DNA of 26,728 bases, taken from positions 1-26,728 of the IMG/VR virus record IMGVR_UViG_3300037088_000923; one strand, written 5' to 3'. Of the stretch, positions 19,683-26,728 are shown in pieces (position 1 is the stretch's first letter; the number at the start of each line of letters is the position of its first letter). The translations under genes were made by a program, and so were the position numbers. The notes below the pieces were generated by a model. That model saw nothing but the letters and a program-made list of their open reading frames with translations. It was not told the DNA's origin and ran no database searches. Origin of the DNA: a virus.

Positions 19683-22454
19683 ATGTCAAAAAAGAAGACA
19701 AAAGATTCAACGCCGGATTTCAAGAGAGATTTTGTTGAACCAATAAGAAGAGCAGCAGACAATATCGGAGGAGTATTGCCTCCACAACTTGTCTCTTCAG
19801 CTCTCCCTCTCTTGCAGCCTTATCCTGTAATTACTCAACCTCCGGTCTGGAGAAAAAGATATGGTGTAGATGATTCTGTCCCCAAAGATGCGACATTGAA
19901 ACAATCATCGATGGCAACAGACAGCTTCGCAAATTTTACTGCTCGTCTGGGGATCCAGGCCAGCAATATATCTTCTACGGCAGGATATGCACTCGGACCT
20001 TTCATCACGAGAAACAGAATCGCTCTTGAAGCAGCTTATCGTGATAGTTGGGTTGTCGGGAAGGCGATTGATTGCATCGCCGAAGACATGACTCAAGCTG
20101 GGATTTCGATGCATTCCAAATTGAAACCAGCGGAGATCAAAGATATGCAAGTTGCTATCAGCGAATTCAAGATATGGCATGATCTGGGAATGGCGATCAA
20201 GTGGGCAAGACTTTATGGAGGTTGTCTTGCTGTCATGATGATAGACGGACATAATTATGAAGCTCCTCTCGACATTACAAGAGTCGGGAAAGATAAATTC
20301 AAGGGGCTTGTTGTCCTTGATAGATGGATGGTTCAACCCAGTATGGGAGAGTTAATAACCGATCTGGGAACGGATATTGGCATGCCGAAATTCTATCAGG
20401 CGATGCCGGGGGTCTCTACTTTCCCATCAAAGAAGATCCACCATACACGCTGTCTCCGATTTGACGGGATCGAGCTTCCTTATTATCAGAAATTGTTTGA
20501 AAATCTCTGGGGATTGTCTGTCGTCGAAAGATGCCTCGATCGTCTTCTGGCCTTCGATTCTGCAACTCAGGGTGCTGCCCAGTTGTTGTATAAATCTCAT
20601 CTCCGGGTTATCAGGGTGAAGGATTTTCGTCTTGCCCTTGCTGCAGGTGGCAATCAGGAAGAGGCCATGATGAAGATGTTCATGTATATCCGGTCAATGC
20701 AGACAAATGAAGGATTGACAGTCCTTGATGCTGAAGACGAATTTGCGACTCATTCATATACCTTTGCAGGTGTGTCGGATGCCCTCCAGCAGTTCGGCCA
20801 GCAGATCGCCGGTTCTATTGATACTCCTCTCGTCAGGTTATTTGGACAGAGTCCTGCCGGATTCAGTACGGGAGATACCGACATAAGAAACTATTATGAC
20901 GGGATTAAGAAGAGACAGGAGAACGATCTCCGTCCCCGGCTTGATCCATTGCTTGCAGTCATAGCGATGTCGAGGTTAGGCCATGCCCTCCCCGATGACT
21001 TTGAATTCAAGTTTATCCCATTATGGCAAATGTCTGAGAATGAAAAATCAGAGATTGCAGGCAAGGTTGTTGATACGGTTGTCAAGGCAAAGGATGCCGG
21101 GTTAATCCCTCTGCATACCGCGATGAAAGAGTTGCAGGAATCTTCCCGGATAACTGGAGTATTTACAAATATAACCGATGAGGATATTGAAGAAGCCGAG
21201 AATAATCCTCCTGAAGCTCCGATGCCGGGAGCACCCGGTGCTGAGGGCGGGCCAGAAGGAGGAGAGAAGAAGCCAGATGAAACAAAAGGAGCCGAAAAGC
21301 CAAATGAGAGACTCGGAGCTGCGGATCCCGATGTTGAAAAGGAGAAGATTCCTGAAAAAGAAACTCAAGATGTCGGGAGATCATCTGTTAGAGATATTTT
21401 TAATATTTGGAGAGAGAAGAGAAGGAAGATATTAAATTCTCTTGATACGATTTTTAAAGAGGAAGAACATCCCAGAGGATCAGGGGAGAAAGGCGGGCAG
21501 TTTGTCAGCAAGGGGGAAGGTGGAACATCGGGAAAGAAGGAAGGAGAAGGTAAAGAATCTAAAGCGGGAACACAGACAGTCAAGCGCACTAAGTCTACCC
21601 AGTCTTTTGAAGAGACGAAACGGGATAAAGAAGGCAAGGTCGTATTGTCATCGGGCAAGCCTCTTCCAAAGCATATGGTTAATACCTATATAGCACCGGC
21701 GTGGGAAAATGTCCTTATTAATCCCGATCCCAAAGGAGACTTGTGGGCTGTTGGTCATAACAAGGAAGGTAAAATTGTTGGCTGGGTCTATAGTGATGAG
21801 CATAATAGTGGGAAGGACATTGCTAAGGATAGTATGTACCAAGAGCTGAGAAAGCAATATACGTCTATCGTTCAACAGCTCAATAACGATTATAAGGATA
21901 AGGATAAAAAGGAGTCAGCTTTCGTTACAAAGATAATAGCTAACACTGGTGCAAGGATAGGCAGTCAGAAAGAAGCTATCGGCATAAAGGGGATAAAAAC
22001 TTACGGCGCATCGACGCTAGAAGCGAGACATATAGTTGCTGAGAAAGACGGTACGGTTAAATTAGATTTTATTGGTAAAGACGCCAAGCGTAATATCTAC
22101 ACTGTTACAGATAAGAAGGTTGCCGATGAGTTGAAGAGTTTGGTAGCAGGTAAGAAGCCTGCGGATAATTTATTTGCTGCCAATTATAATATGTGTCTTA
22201 ATTATGTCAAGTCTCTTGATGGTGGAGGATTTACTCCTAAGAGTTTTAGGCTTAAGATAGCGACGGACTTAGCATTGCAAACAATGAAGACAATGGGAGC
22301 GCCAACAGATCCAAAAGATTATAAGAAGAAGGTTTTGGCGGTTGCCAAAACAGTAGCCGAACAATTAAATAATACTCCAGCAATAGCTTTGAAGCAGTAT
22401 ATAGTCGCAAGTATATGGACTGACTGGAAGACTAAAGCCGGAGTCGGGGTATAA
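19683..22454 (+). CDS. DUF1073-type portal protein fused to a type IB topoisomerase domain
   Basis: In this 923-residue protein, residues about 70-500 are a Phage_portal_3/DUF1073 portal (DSFANFTARLGIQASN, RDSWVVGKAIDCIAEDMTQA, KWARLYGG). A Pro/Glu linker (about 505-570) is followed by EEEHPRGSGEKGGQF (about 591-605). Residues about 636-923 are a topoisomerase IB: Arg758 in TGARIGS, Lys799 in GKDAKRN, Arg856 in FRLKIAT, Asn897 in NNTP at the vaccinia His265 position, and Tyr906 in LKQYI. Spacings (41, 57, 41 and 9) closely follow vaccinia's (37, 56, 42 and 9). The catalytic residues are present, so it is probably an active nicking-closing enzyme held at the portal vertex. The frame is continuous, with an ATG after TAATCA and a weak SD. 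Confidence 0.85.
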   Translation: MSKKKTKDSTPDFKRDFVEPIRRAADNIGGVLPPQLVSSALPLLQPYPVITQPPVWRKRYGVDDSVPKDATLKQSSMATDSFANFTARLGIQASNISSTAGYALGPFITRNRIALEAAYRDSWVVGKAIDCIAEDMTQAGISMHSKLKPAEIKDMQVAISEFKIWHDLGMAIKWARLYGGCLAVMMIDGHNYEAPLDITRVGKDKFKGLVVLDRWMVQPSMGELITDLGTDIGMPKFYQAMPGVSTFPSKKIHHTRCLRFDGIELPYYQKLFENLWGLSVVERCLDRLLAFDSATQGAAQLLYKSHLRVIRVKDFRLALAAGGNQEEAMMKMFMYIRSMQTNEGLTVLDAEDEFATHSYTFAGVSDALQQFGQQIAGSIDTPLVRLFGQSPAGFSTGDTDIRNYYDGIKKRQENDLRPRLDPLLAVIAMSRLGHALPDDFEFKFIPLWQMSENEKSEIAGKVVDTVVKAKDAGLIPLHTAMKELQESSRITGVFTNITDEDIEEAENNPPEAPMPGAPGAEGGPEGGEKKPDETKGAEKPNERLGAADPDVEKEKIPEKETQDVGRSSVRDIFNIWREKRRKILNSLDTIFKEEEHPRGSGEKGGQFVSKGEGGTSGKKEGEGKESKAGTQTVKRTKSTQSFEETKRDKEGKVVLSSGKPLPKHMVNTYIAPAWENVLINPDPKGDLWAVGHNKEGKIVGWVYSDEHNSGKDIAKDSMYQELRKQYTSIVQQLNNDYKDKDKKESAFVTKIIANTGARIGSQKEAIGIKGIKTYGASTLEARHIVAEKDGTVKLDFIGKDAKRNIYTVTDKKVADELKSLVAGKKPADNLFAANYNMCLNYVKSLDGGGFTPKSFRLKIATDLALQTMKTMGAPTDPKDYKKKVLAVAKTVAEQLNNTPAIALKQYIVASIWTDWKTKAGVGV

Positions 22455-22463
22455 GGAGGCGTT

Positions 22464-22622
22464 ATGGAAGATTATCCAGAGACACAATACGGAAATATTA
22501 GAACAGATAAATTTGATTGGCGCAAGTATAGTAACGATACGGATGACGATGTTGATGAACCTGCGTCTGCTATGCTAATTAAAATGTTGGGGTTCAATCC
22601 CGACGAGGACGAAGAGGAATAA
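22464..22622 (+). CDS. Acidic 52-aa protein between portal-topoisomerase and topoisomerase tail fragment
   Basis: The ATG at 22464 has a strong AAGGAGG SD. The product begins MEDYPETQYGNIRTDKFDWR and ends in an all-acidic tail after ML(G)FNPDE. The stop overlaps the next start (TAATG). The acidic, Asp-rich composition could mimic DNA or bind a basic partner. It stands between two copies of the topoisomerase C-terminal segment, so it may have arrived with the same exchange event. No family recognised. Confidence 0.6.
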   Translation: MEDYPETQYGNIRTDKFDWRKYSNDTDDDVDEPASAMLIKMLGFNPDEDEEE

Positions 22623-22792
22623 TGTACACCCTCCCATACAGAACGACAGAAGCTCCCAAAGATGAGAAGGCCTATAAAAAAGCGGTTCTCAAGGTTGCAA
22701 AAGAGGTCGCAGCCAAACTCGGCAATACTCCTGCAGTTGCTCTGAAGGCCTATATTAGTCCTGTAGTTTTTGCGCAATGGAGGACAAAGTAA
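22622..22792 (+). CDS. Stand-alone C-terminal active-site segment of a topoisomerase IB, 56 aa
   Basis: The product begins MYTLPYRTTEAPKDEKAYKK and continues VLKVAKEVAAKLGNTPAVAL then KAYISPVVFAQWRTK. This matches residues about 880-920 of the upstream portal fusion (VLAVAKTVAEQLNNTPAIAL then KQYIVASIWTDWKTK), including NTP and the catalytic-type Tyr nine residues after Asn. Alone it lacks the Arg/Lys active-site residues, so it cannot be a full enzyme. It is probably a remnant of an older topoisomerase C-terminus left by domain replacement, but it has an intact start, stop and tight packing and may still be translated. Confidence 0.65.
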   Translation: MYTLPYRTTEAPKDEKAYKKAVLKVAKEVAAKLGNTPAVALKAYISPVVFAQWRTK

Positions 22793-23244
22793 TGTTGCTC
22801 ACCGATATGAGGATAAGGAAGGGAAGATTCATACAAAAAGATGCTGAAGAGGTTTACAAAGGAATCGGCTCTTTATTGGGAGAAGCAGGTCATGTTGAAT
22901 CTGGATTAATCGAATTATTCGCCGATAACAAAAAAGTGAAAGATAGCGAGATTCATAAAATGGCTGAACAACTGGGTTGGGAGGCTGATAAATTGGAAGA
23001 GATGGTTTATTCCCTCCTTCAGTCATTCCTTTCTCAGGGCAAGTTTATGAAGGAGGGGCAGGGCAAACAATTCGATGATAAAGAAGTTGAGATGGGAAAG
23101 AAAGTCGAGCTTGAACATACAAACAATCCCATTCTCTCATTGAGAATAACATTGGATCATTTAACAGAGATACCAGACTACTATACTCGATTGGCGCAGA
23201 TGGAGAAAGAAGGGAAGGCGGCAATGAAGGGAGGACAAGAATAA
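22792..23244 (+). CDS. DUF5661-like protein, 150 aa
   Basis: The ATG at 22792 is preferred: GGAGG lies 9 bases upstream and it overlaps the previous stop (TAATG). It begins MLLTDMRIRKGRFIQKDAEE. The C-terminal part, KKVELEHTNNPILSLRITLD then HLTEIPDYYTRLAQMEKEG, matches the 'G..VELEHT...A..IALDHL.E.PDYYT.L' signature of DUF5661. The N-terminal half (about 20-85) is helical. The family's function is unknown; here it sits in the head module between portal and MuF and ends on the MuF start. Confidence 0.7.
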   Translation: MLLTDMRIRKGRFIQKDAEEVYKGIGSLLGEAGHVESGLIELFADNKKVKDSEIHKMAEQLGWEADKLEEMVYSLLQSFLSQGKFMKEGQGKQFDDKEVEMGKKVELEHTNNPILSLRITLDHLTEIPDYYTRLAQMEKEGKAAMKGGQE

Positions 23245-23996
23245 TGGCAGACCTGATTCAAGACTTACCGGAAGCTCCTTTTCAAAAGTCAAAGGCGATC
23301 CAGGAGGAGTATGCCCGTGCTCTGAGAGGGGTATCCAGACAAGTTGGAAATTTAATTAAAGGTTACAACCCGACCGATCCTCTTTCAGCAGAGAGGTTAA
23401 GGAAAGCGCTGAGAGCTTATTCAGAACTTATTGGGCCATGGGCAGAGACAATCAGCAAAAGGATCCTTGTGGCTGTCAACAATCAAGATTACAATGCTTG
23501 GAGGCAGCATAGCCGGGAAATGTCCCTCAAGATGAGGCAAGAGATATTGTCGTCAAATGTGGGCGAGACCTTTCAAAGACTCATGAGGGAGAATGTCGAA
23601 CTCATCAAATCGATACCTTTGAAGGCTGCAGAGAGAGTCCATGAATTGGTCACAGAGAATCTTATGCAGAGCGCCCGGGCAGATGAGATATCACAGAAGA
23701 TAATGGAGTCCGAGAAGGTATCCAAAGTGGTCGCAACCCGGATTGCCCGGACAGAGATTGCAAGAGCATCGAGTACTTTGCTTCAATCAAGGGCTTTGTC
23801 TATTGGGAGTACGGGCTACATTTGGAAGACCTCTAAAGATTTGTTAGTTAGGAAATCACACAAGATAATGGAAGGCAAATTTATTAAGTGGAATGATCCG
23901 CCAAAACTAAGTGATGGTACGATAACCCATGCCGGGCAAATTTACAATTGCAGATGCTGGCCGGATGTTCAAATTCCTGAAGGAAATTATTCATGA
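23244..23996 (+). CDS. MuF-type phage head morphogenesis protein
   Basis: A minor head protein associated with the portal. Of 250 residues, about 1-150 are helical, and the MuF C-terminal region follows: RIARTEIARA (166-175), YIWKTSKDLLVRKSHKIMEG (192-211), then GQIYNCRCWPDV (231-242). The RTExxRA-to-NCRC pattern is the MuF hallmark. It follows the portal as usual in phage head modules. AGGACAAGAATA before the ATG is a modest SD and overlaps the previous stop. Its end overlaps the homing endonuclease start by four bases. Confidence 0.87.
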   Translation: MADLIQDLPEAPFQKSKAIQEEYARALRGVSRQVGNLIKGYNPTDPLSAERLRKALRAYSELIGPWAETISKRILVAVNNQDYNAWRQHSREMSLKMRQEILSSNVGETFQRLMRENVELIKSIPLKAAERVHELVTENLMQSARADEISQKIMESEKVSKVVATRIARTEIARASSTLLQSRALSIGSTGYIWKTSKDLLVRKSHKIMEGKFIKWNDPPKLSDGTITHAGQIYNCRCWPDVQIPEGNYS

Positions 23997-24658
23997 AATA
24001 TGAACTTTATAATTTAATCTTTCTGAATGGGAAAAGATACATTGGAATTTCTCAGGATTCAAAGAAAAGATTTGTAACCCATAAAGCGCTTGCGAGAAGT
24101 GGATATCCTCAAGCTGTTTATAGAGCAATTAGAAAATATGGAGATAATTCAGTCAAACTTAAAATTTTGGCTGTTGGAGAAAAGGATTATATTCTTGAAA
24201 TGGAAAAGAAAGCTATTTTTATTTTTAAAACAATGAATAAGAAGTTTGGGTATAATATGTCTCCCGGAGGAGAAATAAGTCCTGTTGCTGGCATTGGTCA
24301 TTCGAAGAAGAGTAAAAGAAAAATGAGCATCTCTCAAAAAAATAGAATTCATACTCCAGAAGAAATTGCTAAGATGGCTGCTTCTTTAAAGGGAAGAGTT
24401 TTTTCAGAAGAACATAAAGAGAAGTTAAGCTTTGCCGCCTCCAAAAGAAAGATCCCAGAACAGATAAGAACAAAAATAAGTGCTTCTTTAAAAGGAAATA
24501 TCCCGTGGAATAAAGGGATCCCTCGTTCTAATGAAGTTAAAAGAAGAATATCTGATTCTTTAAAAGGACATTCAGCGACGATTGGTTTTACTGGCAGAAA
24601 ACATTCTGAAGAAACAAAACAGAGAATGAGAGAATCTCATTTGAAAAGGGTTGCGTAA
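23993..24658 (+). CDS. GIY-YIG homing endonuclease with NUMOD3 repeats (free-standing)
   Basis: In this 221-residue protein the GIY-YIG nuclease (1-90) shows YNLIF and RYIGIS (15-20), an Arg at about 26 and a Glu near 69-71 (ILEMEKK), followed by FGYNMSPGGE. C-terminal NUMOD3-like DNA-binding repeats follow (HTPEEIAKMAASLKG, FSEEHKEKLS, RTKISASLKGNIPWNKG, HSEETKQRMRESH). The stretch is visibly more AT-rich and Lys-coded by AAA/AAG than the flanking head genes, and fits an inserted selfish gene. It reuses the MuF stop region (ATGA), and the next gene follows with its own SD. Confidence 0.88.
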   Translation: MKYELYNLIFLNGKRYIGISQDSKKRFVTHKALARSGYPQAVYRAIRKYGDNSVKLKILAVGEKDYILEMEKKAIFIFKTMNKKFGYNMSPGGEISPVAGIGHSKKSKRKMSISQKNRIHTPEEIAKMAASLKGRVFSEEHKEKLSFAASKRKIPEQIRTKISASLKGNIPWNKGIPRSNEVKRRISDSLKGHSATIGFTGRKHSEETKQRMRESHLKRVA

Positions 24659-24673
24659 ATAGGAGGGAGTGAA

Positions 24674-25039
24674 ATGTTGCTCAGTGATTTTTTATCCAAA
24701 GGCGTCAAGAACGGGATGTATGCAAAGACAAAAGAGGGGAAGGCTTTTGCCCGGGATGCCTCAATATTAAAATCAAATAAAGACTCCGACATCATAATCA
24801 ATATTAATGTTGGAGAAGGAGATCAGCCCGGGCCAGAGATCATAGCGGCAGAGAATGTTGAAATCCCCGCAGAGACACCGACCAATACAGAGGGCACAGA
24901 GTATAAGGGATATACAATCAAGCAAGAGAATGATGGCAGATTTCTTATCTACTCGATTGGCGGTGCACTGATAACCGAAGCGGCTTCCCTTGAGCTTGCC
25001 ATGAATATCATTAATGGAATGGCGATAGATGGAGAATAA
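24674..25039 (+). CDS. Head-module protein with shared N-terminal tag, 121 aa
   Basis: It begins MLLSDFLSKGVKNGMYAKTK, a diverged form of the MLLYDFLKG...YLKTRDA tag of the metalloprotease and the InPase protein, followed by GKAFARDAS. A disordered, Glu/Pro-rich centre then leads to a small C-terminal alpha/beta domain (about 78-118: YKGYTIKQENDGRFLIYSIG, then a helix). AGGAGGG is upstream. It lies where a scaffold or protease gene would be expected, but no such motif is seen. Function unknown. Confidence 0.68.
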   Translation: MLLSDFLSKGVKNGMYAKTKEGKAFARDASILKSNKDSDIIININVGEGDQPGPEIIAAENVEIPAETPTNTEGTEYKGYTIKQENDGRFLIYSIGGALITEAASLELAMNIINGMAIDGE

Positions 25040-25042
25040 AAT

Positions 25043-25366
25043 ATGAGCCAGCAAGTTCTACCTCCCGATCCTACAAGGGCGCAGATATATCAGAACTCAA
25101 ATTTCATAGCAACGAAGGTCTTGCTCCCCGATGGATCGGTTGTTGATGGTCTTCCCGTTGATGTTCAGGGGAGTATAATCAATCTTAGTGATCTTGTTCC
25201 CTATCCCAAAGATGAGGCTGATTGCAGTTATGATGTGAATATGAATTTGTCACAGGTAGACTTTTATTATCAGGGAGTAAAAGTGGCAACACTTGTATTG
25301 AGTTATGTGTCTGCCGGATCCCCGGTTTCATATTATATTTCTAAGATCAAGAGGACATTTCCATAA
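25043..25366 (+). CDS. Hypothetical structural protein, 107 aa
   Basis: It begins MSQQVLPPDPTRAQIYQNSN. It is beta-rich with FIATKVLLPDGSVVDGLPVD and VDFYYQGVKVATLVLSYVSA, low in charge, and ends YYISKIKRTFP. It looks like a small fibre-associated or baseplate-like domain placed before collagen-like and fibre genes. GGAG is upstream, and its stop overlaps the next start (TAATG). Confidence 0.65.
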   Translation: MSQQVLPPDPTRAQIYQNSNFIATKVLLPDGSVVDGLPVDVQGSIINLSDLVPYPKDEADCSYDVNMNLSQVDFYYQGVKVATLVLSYVSAGSPVSYYISKIKRTFP

Positions 25367-25593
25367 TGGGAAAATTTATCTTCAACCCTTTTACTTGCAA
25401 TCTCGACTATACAGAAACTGGTGGAGGAGGCGGAACTCCCGGTCCTCCTGGCCAAGGTGTCCCAGTTGGTGGGTCTCCTAATCAAGTTTTAGCTAAGAAA
25501 ACTGCTGCCGATTATGATACTCAATGGCAAGACCAATCTGGTGGCGGGATAACTGTTCAGCAAGCAATCATGTATTCATTAATAGGTGGATAA
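25366..25593 (+). CDS. Short tail-fibre-type protein with collagen-like turn, 75 aa
   Basis: It begins MGKFIFNPFTCNLDYTETGG, followed by a Gly stretch with GPPGQG, then GGSPNQVLAKKTAADYDTQW. The 'GxxxQVLxKxSxxDYDTxW' segment is a common short fibre motif in phages. A C-terminal segment ITVQQAIMYSLIGG follows. It is probably one part of the fibre assembly, with the next large gene. Confidence 0.75.
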   Translation: MGKFIFNPFTCNLDYTETGGGGGTPGPPGQGVPVGGSPNQVLAKKTAADYDTQWQDQSGGGITVQQAIMYSLIGG

Positions 25594-26728
25594 ATGTTAG
25601 CATTAAATAATGGAGATATAATCCAAGGAGATGCTACCAATGCAAATCAGGTAGATTATTCCTTTTATGGATATAAAAATAGCGTATTGACAGCTCTCGC
25701 AAATGGGCAGCTCCCAGCGGTCAAGGGGATTCTTTATACAGCGGCTTCTGCTGATGCTGTTTTATCTATCGTCCTTGTTAATACAGGCGCAATGGTAAAC
25801 AATATCAATCTTTATTATCTTCCAGCGTCTTCTCCTCAAACTTCAAGAAGGCTTATTGCCCAGAACTTACAGCTGCCGGCTGGATATTCTTTGCATTTTG
25901 ATGGGCACACTGTAACAGTTCTTAGCAATACTGGAGCTGTTGTTTATGTAGGTGCAACAGGTCAGGGATTTAATTGGCGTGGTGCATGGGTCTCGGGCAA
26001 TAATTATGCAGCTTACGATGTATTGACTAATGCCGGGAATAGTTATCAGTGTATTCTTGCAATAAATAATTCAATTACAGTTCCGGGATCAGATCCAACT
26101 CACTTCTCATTGTTTGTTTCAATAGGCAGCACAGGGTCTCCTGGTTCTGTCTGGTATAATAGTATTGGTGTTCCAAGTGGAGCAACAGGAATTCTTGGCG
26201 ATTATGATTTGAATGTTGTGAATGGAGATGTTTACCAGAAGCAGGGCAGTTCTCCATCTTGGACTCTTGTAGGAAATATAAGAGGTCTTCAAGGCATTCA
26301 AGGTCCCGCCGGAAATATCCCAAATGTGATAGCAACAGGAACTTCCGACGCAATCATAGTAACATACACACCTCCAATCGTCCTTACAGATTTAATGATA
26401 GTTGCTTTTAGAGCAACAGCTAAGAATCTAACCACATCTCCATCCTTCACTCCTAATGGTTTAGCAACGCTGCCTCTTAATAAGTACGGTGGTCAATCTG
26501 TAGCAATAGGTGATATACCAGCCGCCGGAGCAGATTGTATAGTTCAGTATAATGCAACTTCTCCAGCTTTTTGGGATTTGTTGAATCCAGCAAGTGTAGG
26601 TCTCACCCCCGCCACCGCCGCACAGATTATCGCAGGGTCTCCGGCAGGGGTGTATATTGCACCTGATCAGTTGAATCTGGCTAATATTGTCTTAGCTCCA
26701 CAGATCAGACCTATTTCTGCTACTGTTG
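25594..26728 (+). CDS. Tail fibre / receptor-binding protein (partial, 3' end outside window)
   Basis: The ATG at 25594 follows the previous stop directly; the frame stays open to the window end (378 codons). An N-terminal beta domain (about 1-125, starting MLALNNGDIIQGDATNANQV) is followed by a GAWVSGNNYAAYDVLTNAGN carbohydrate-binding-like motif (about 129-148, aromatic Trp/Tyr pattern). Then comes a collagen-like GLQGIQGPAG (about 233-242) and a further beta domain. Low charge and many Thr/Asn/Gly fit a fibre that contacts host glycans. The end that would identify the receptor-binding tip is missing. Confidence 0.78.
   Translation, partial: MLALNNGDIIQGDATNANQVDYSFYGYKNSVLTALANGQLPAVKGILYTAASADAVLSIVLVNTGAMVNNINLYYLPASSPQTSRRLIAQNLQLPAGYSLHFDGHTVTVLSNTGAVVYVGATGQGFNWRGAWVSGNNYAAYDVLTNAGNSYQCILAINNSITVPGSDPTHFSLFVSIGSTGSPGSVWYNSIGVPSGATGILGDYDLNVVNGDVYQKQGSSPSWTLVGNIRGLQGIQGPAGNIPNVIATGTSDAIIVTYTPPIVLTDLMIVAFRATAKNLTTSPSFTPNGLATLPLNKYGGQSVAIGDIPAAGADCIVQYNATSPAFWDLLNPASVGLTPATAAQIIAGSPAGVYIAPDQLNLANIVLAPQIRPISATV

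Noticed and set aside
21163-21693. Extra frames in the portal linker region
   Set aside because: They result from low-complexity Glu/Lys/Gly codons read in other frames. The portal-topoisomerase frame runs through without a break.

Overview
The window reads as part of the genome of an uncultivated tailed double-stranded DNA phage (Caudoviricetes) that infects a Gram-negative bacterium. Genes are tightly packed, most have strong Shine-Dalgarno (SD) sites, and many starts overlap the previous stop (ATGA or TAATG). The phage call rests on both terminase subunits, a DUF1073-type portal, a MuF-type head protein, a tail-collar domain and tail-fibre genes. The host inference rests on a lambda R-type endolysin with an overlapping inner/outer spanin pair (Rz/Rz1 style), which implies an outer membrane. 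No integrase, tRNA, rRNA or CRISPR array is visible. The major capsid and tail tape measure genes must lie outside the window.

Left arm (1-6229, minus strand): about 16 small, mostly unrecognised genes, transcribed leftwards from a consensus sigma70-type promoter at 6456-6484. The recognisable core is a three-gene set: a Ycf46-like AAA+ ATPase (3948-5504), a Ycf35/DUF1257-like protein (3559-3891) and a DUF2997-like His-rich small protein (3347-3547). It is followed by a 294-residue helical protein. Two near-identical type II hammerhead ribozymes lie on the same strand. One is in the leader of the operon (6255-6308) and one is between two genes (2361-2418). Both carry the complete catalytic core, so the early mRNA probably cuts itself at two places. 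This is the most striking signal in the window.

Control region (6230-6669): a structured leftward leader with the ribozyme, the leftward promoter, an AT-rich stretch with a possible rightward -10 element, and an AAACAG/CTGTTT inverted-repeat cluster before the rightward genes.

Right arm (6670-26728, plus strand): small terminase subunit; small genes and a methyltransferase; a signal-peptide protein; a stand-alone tail-collar domain; a lysis block (endolysin, membrane proteins, holin candidate, spanin pair), interrupted by a structured RNA with a terminator (10847-10919); large terminase; a run of structural proteins; then a head module. The head module holds a putative zinc metalloprotease split by a -1 frameshift, an InPase-type polyvalent-protein domain, a 923-residue portal fused to a complete type IB topoisomerase domain, a separate fragment repeating the topoisomerase active-site tail, a DUF5661-like protein, a MuF protein and an inserted GIY-YIG homing endonuclease. 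The window ends in fibre genes. Several head-module proteins share an N-terminal tag (MLLxDFL...), and three other proteins share a C-terminal tag (LKRxLxF). Both look like docking or sorting signals specific to this phage.
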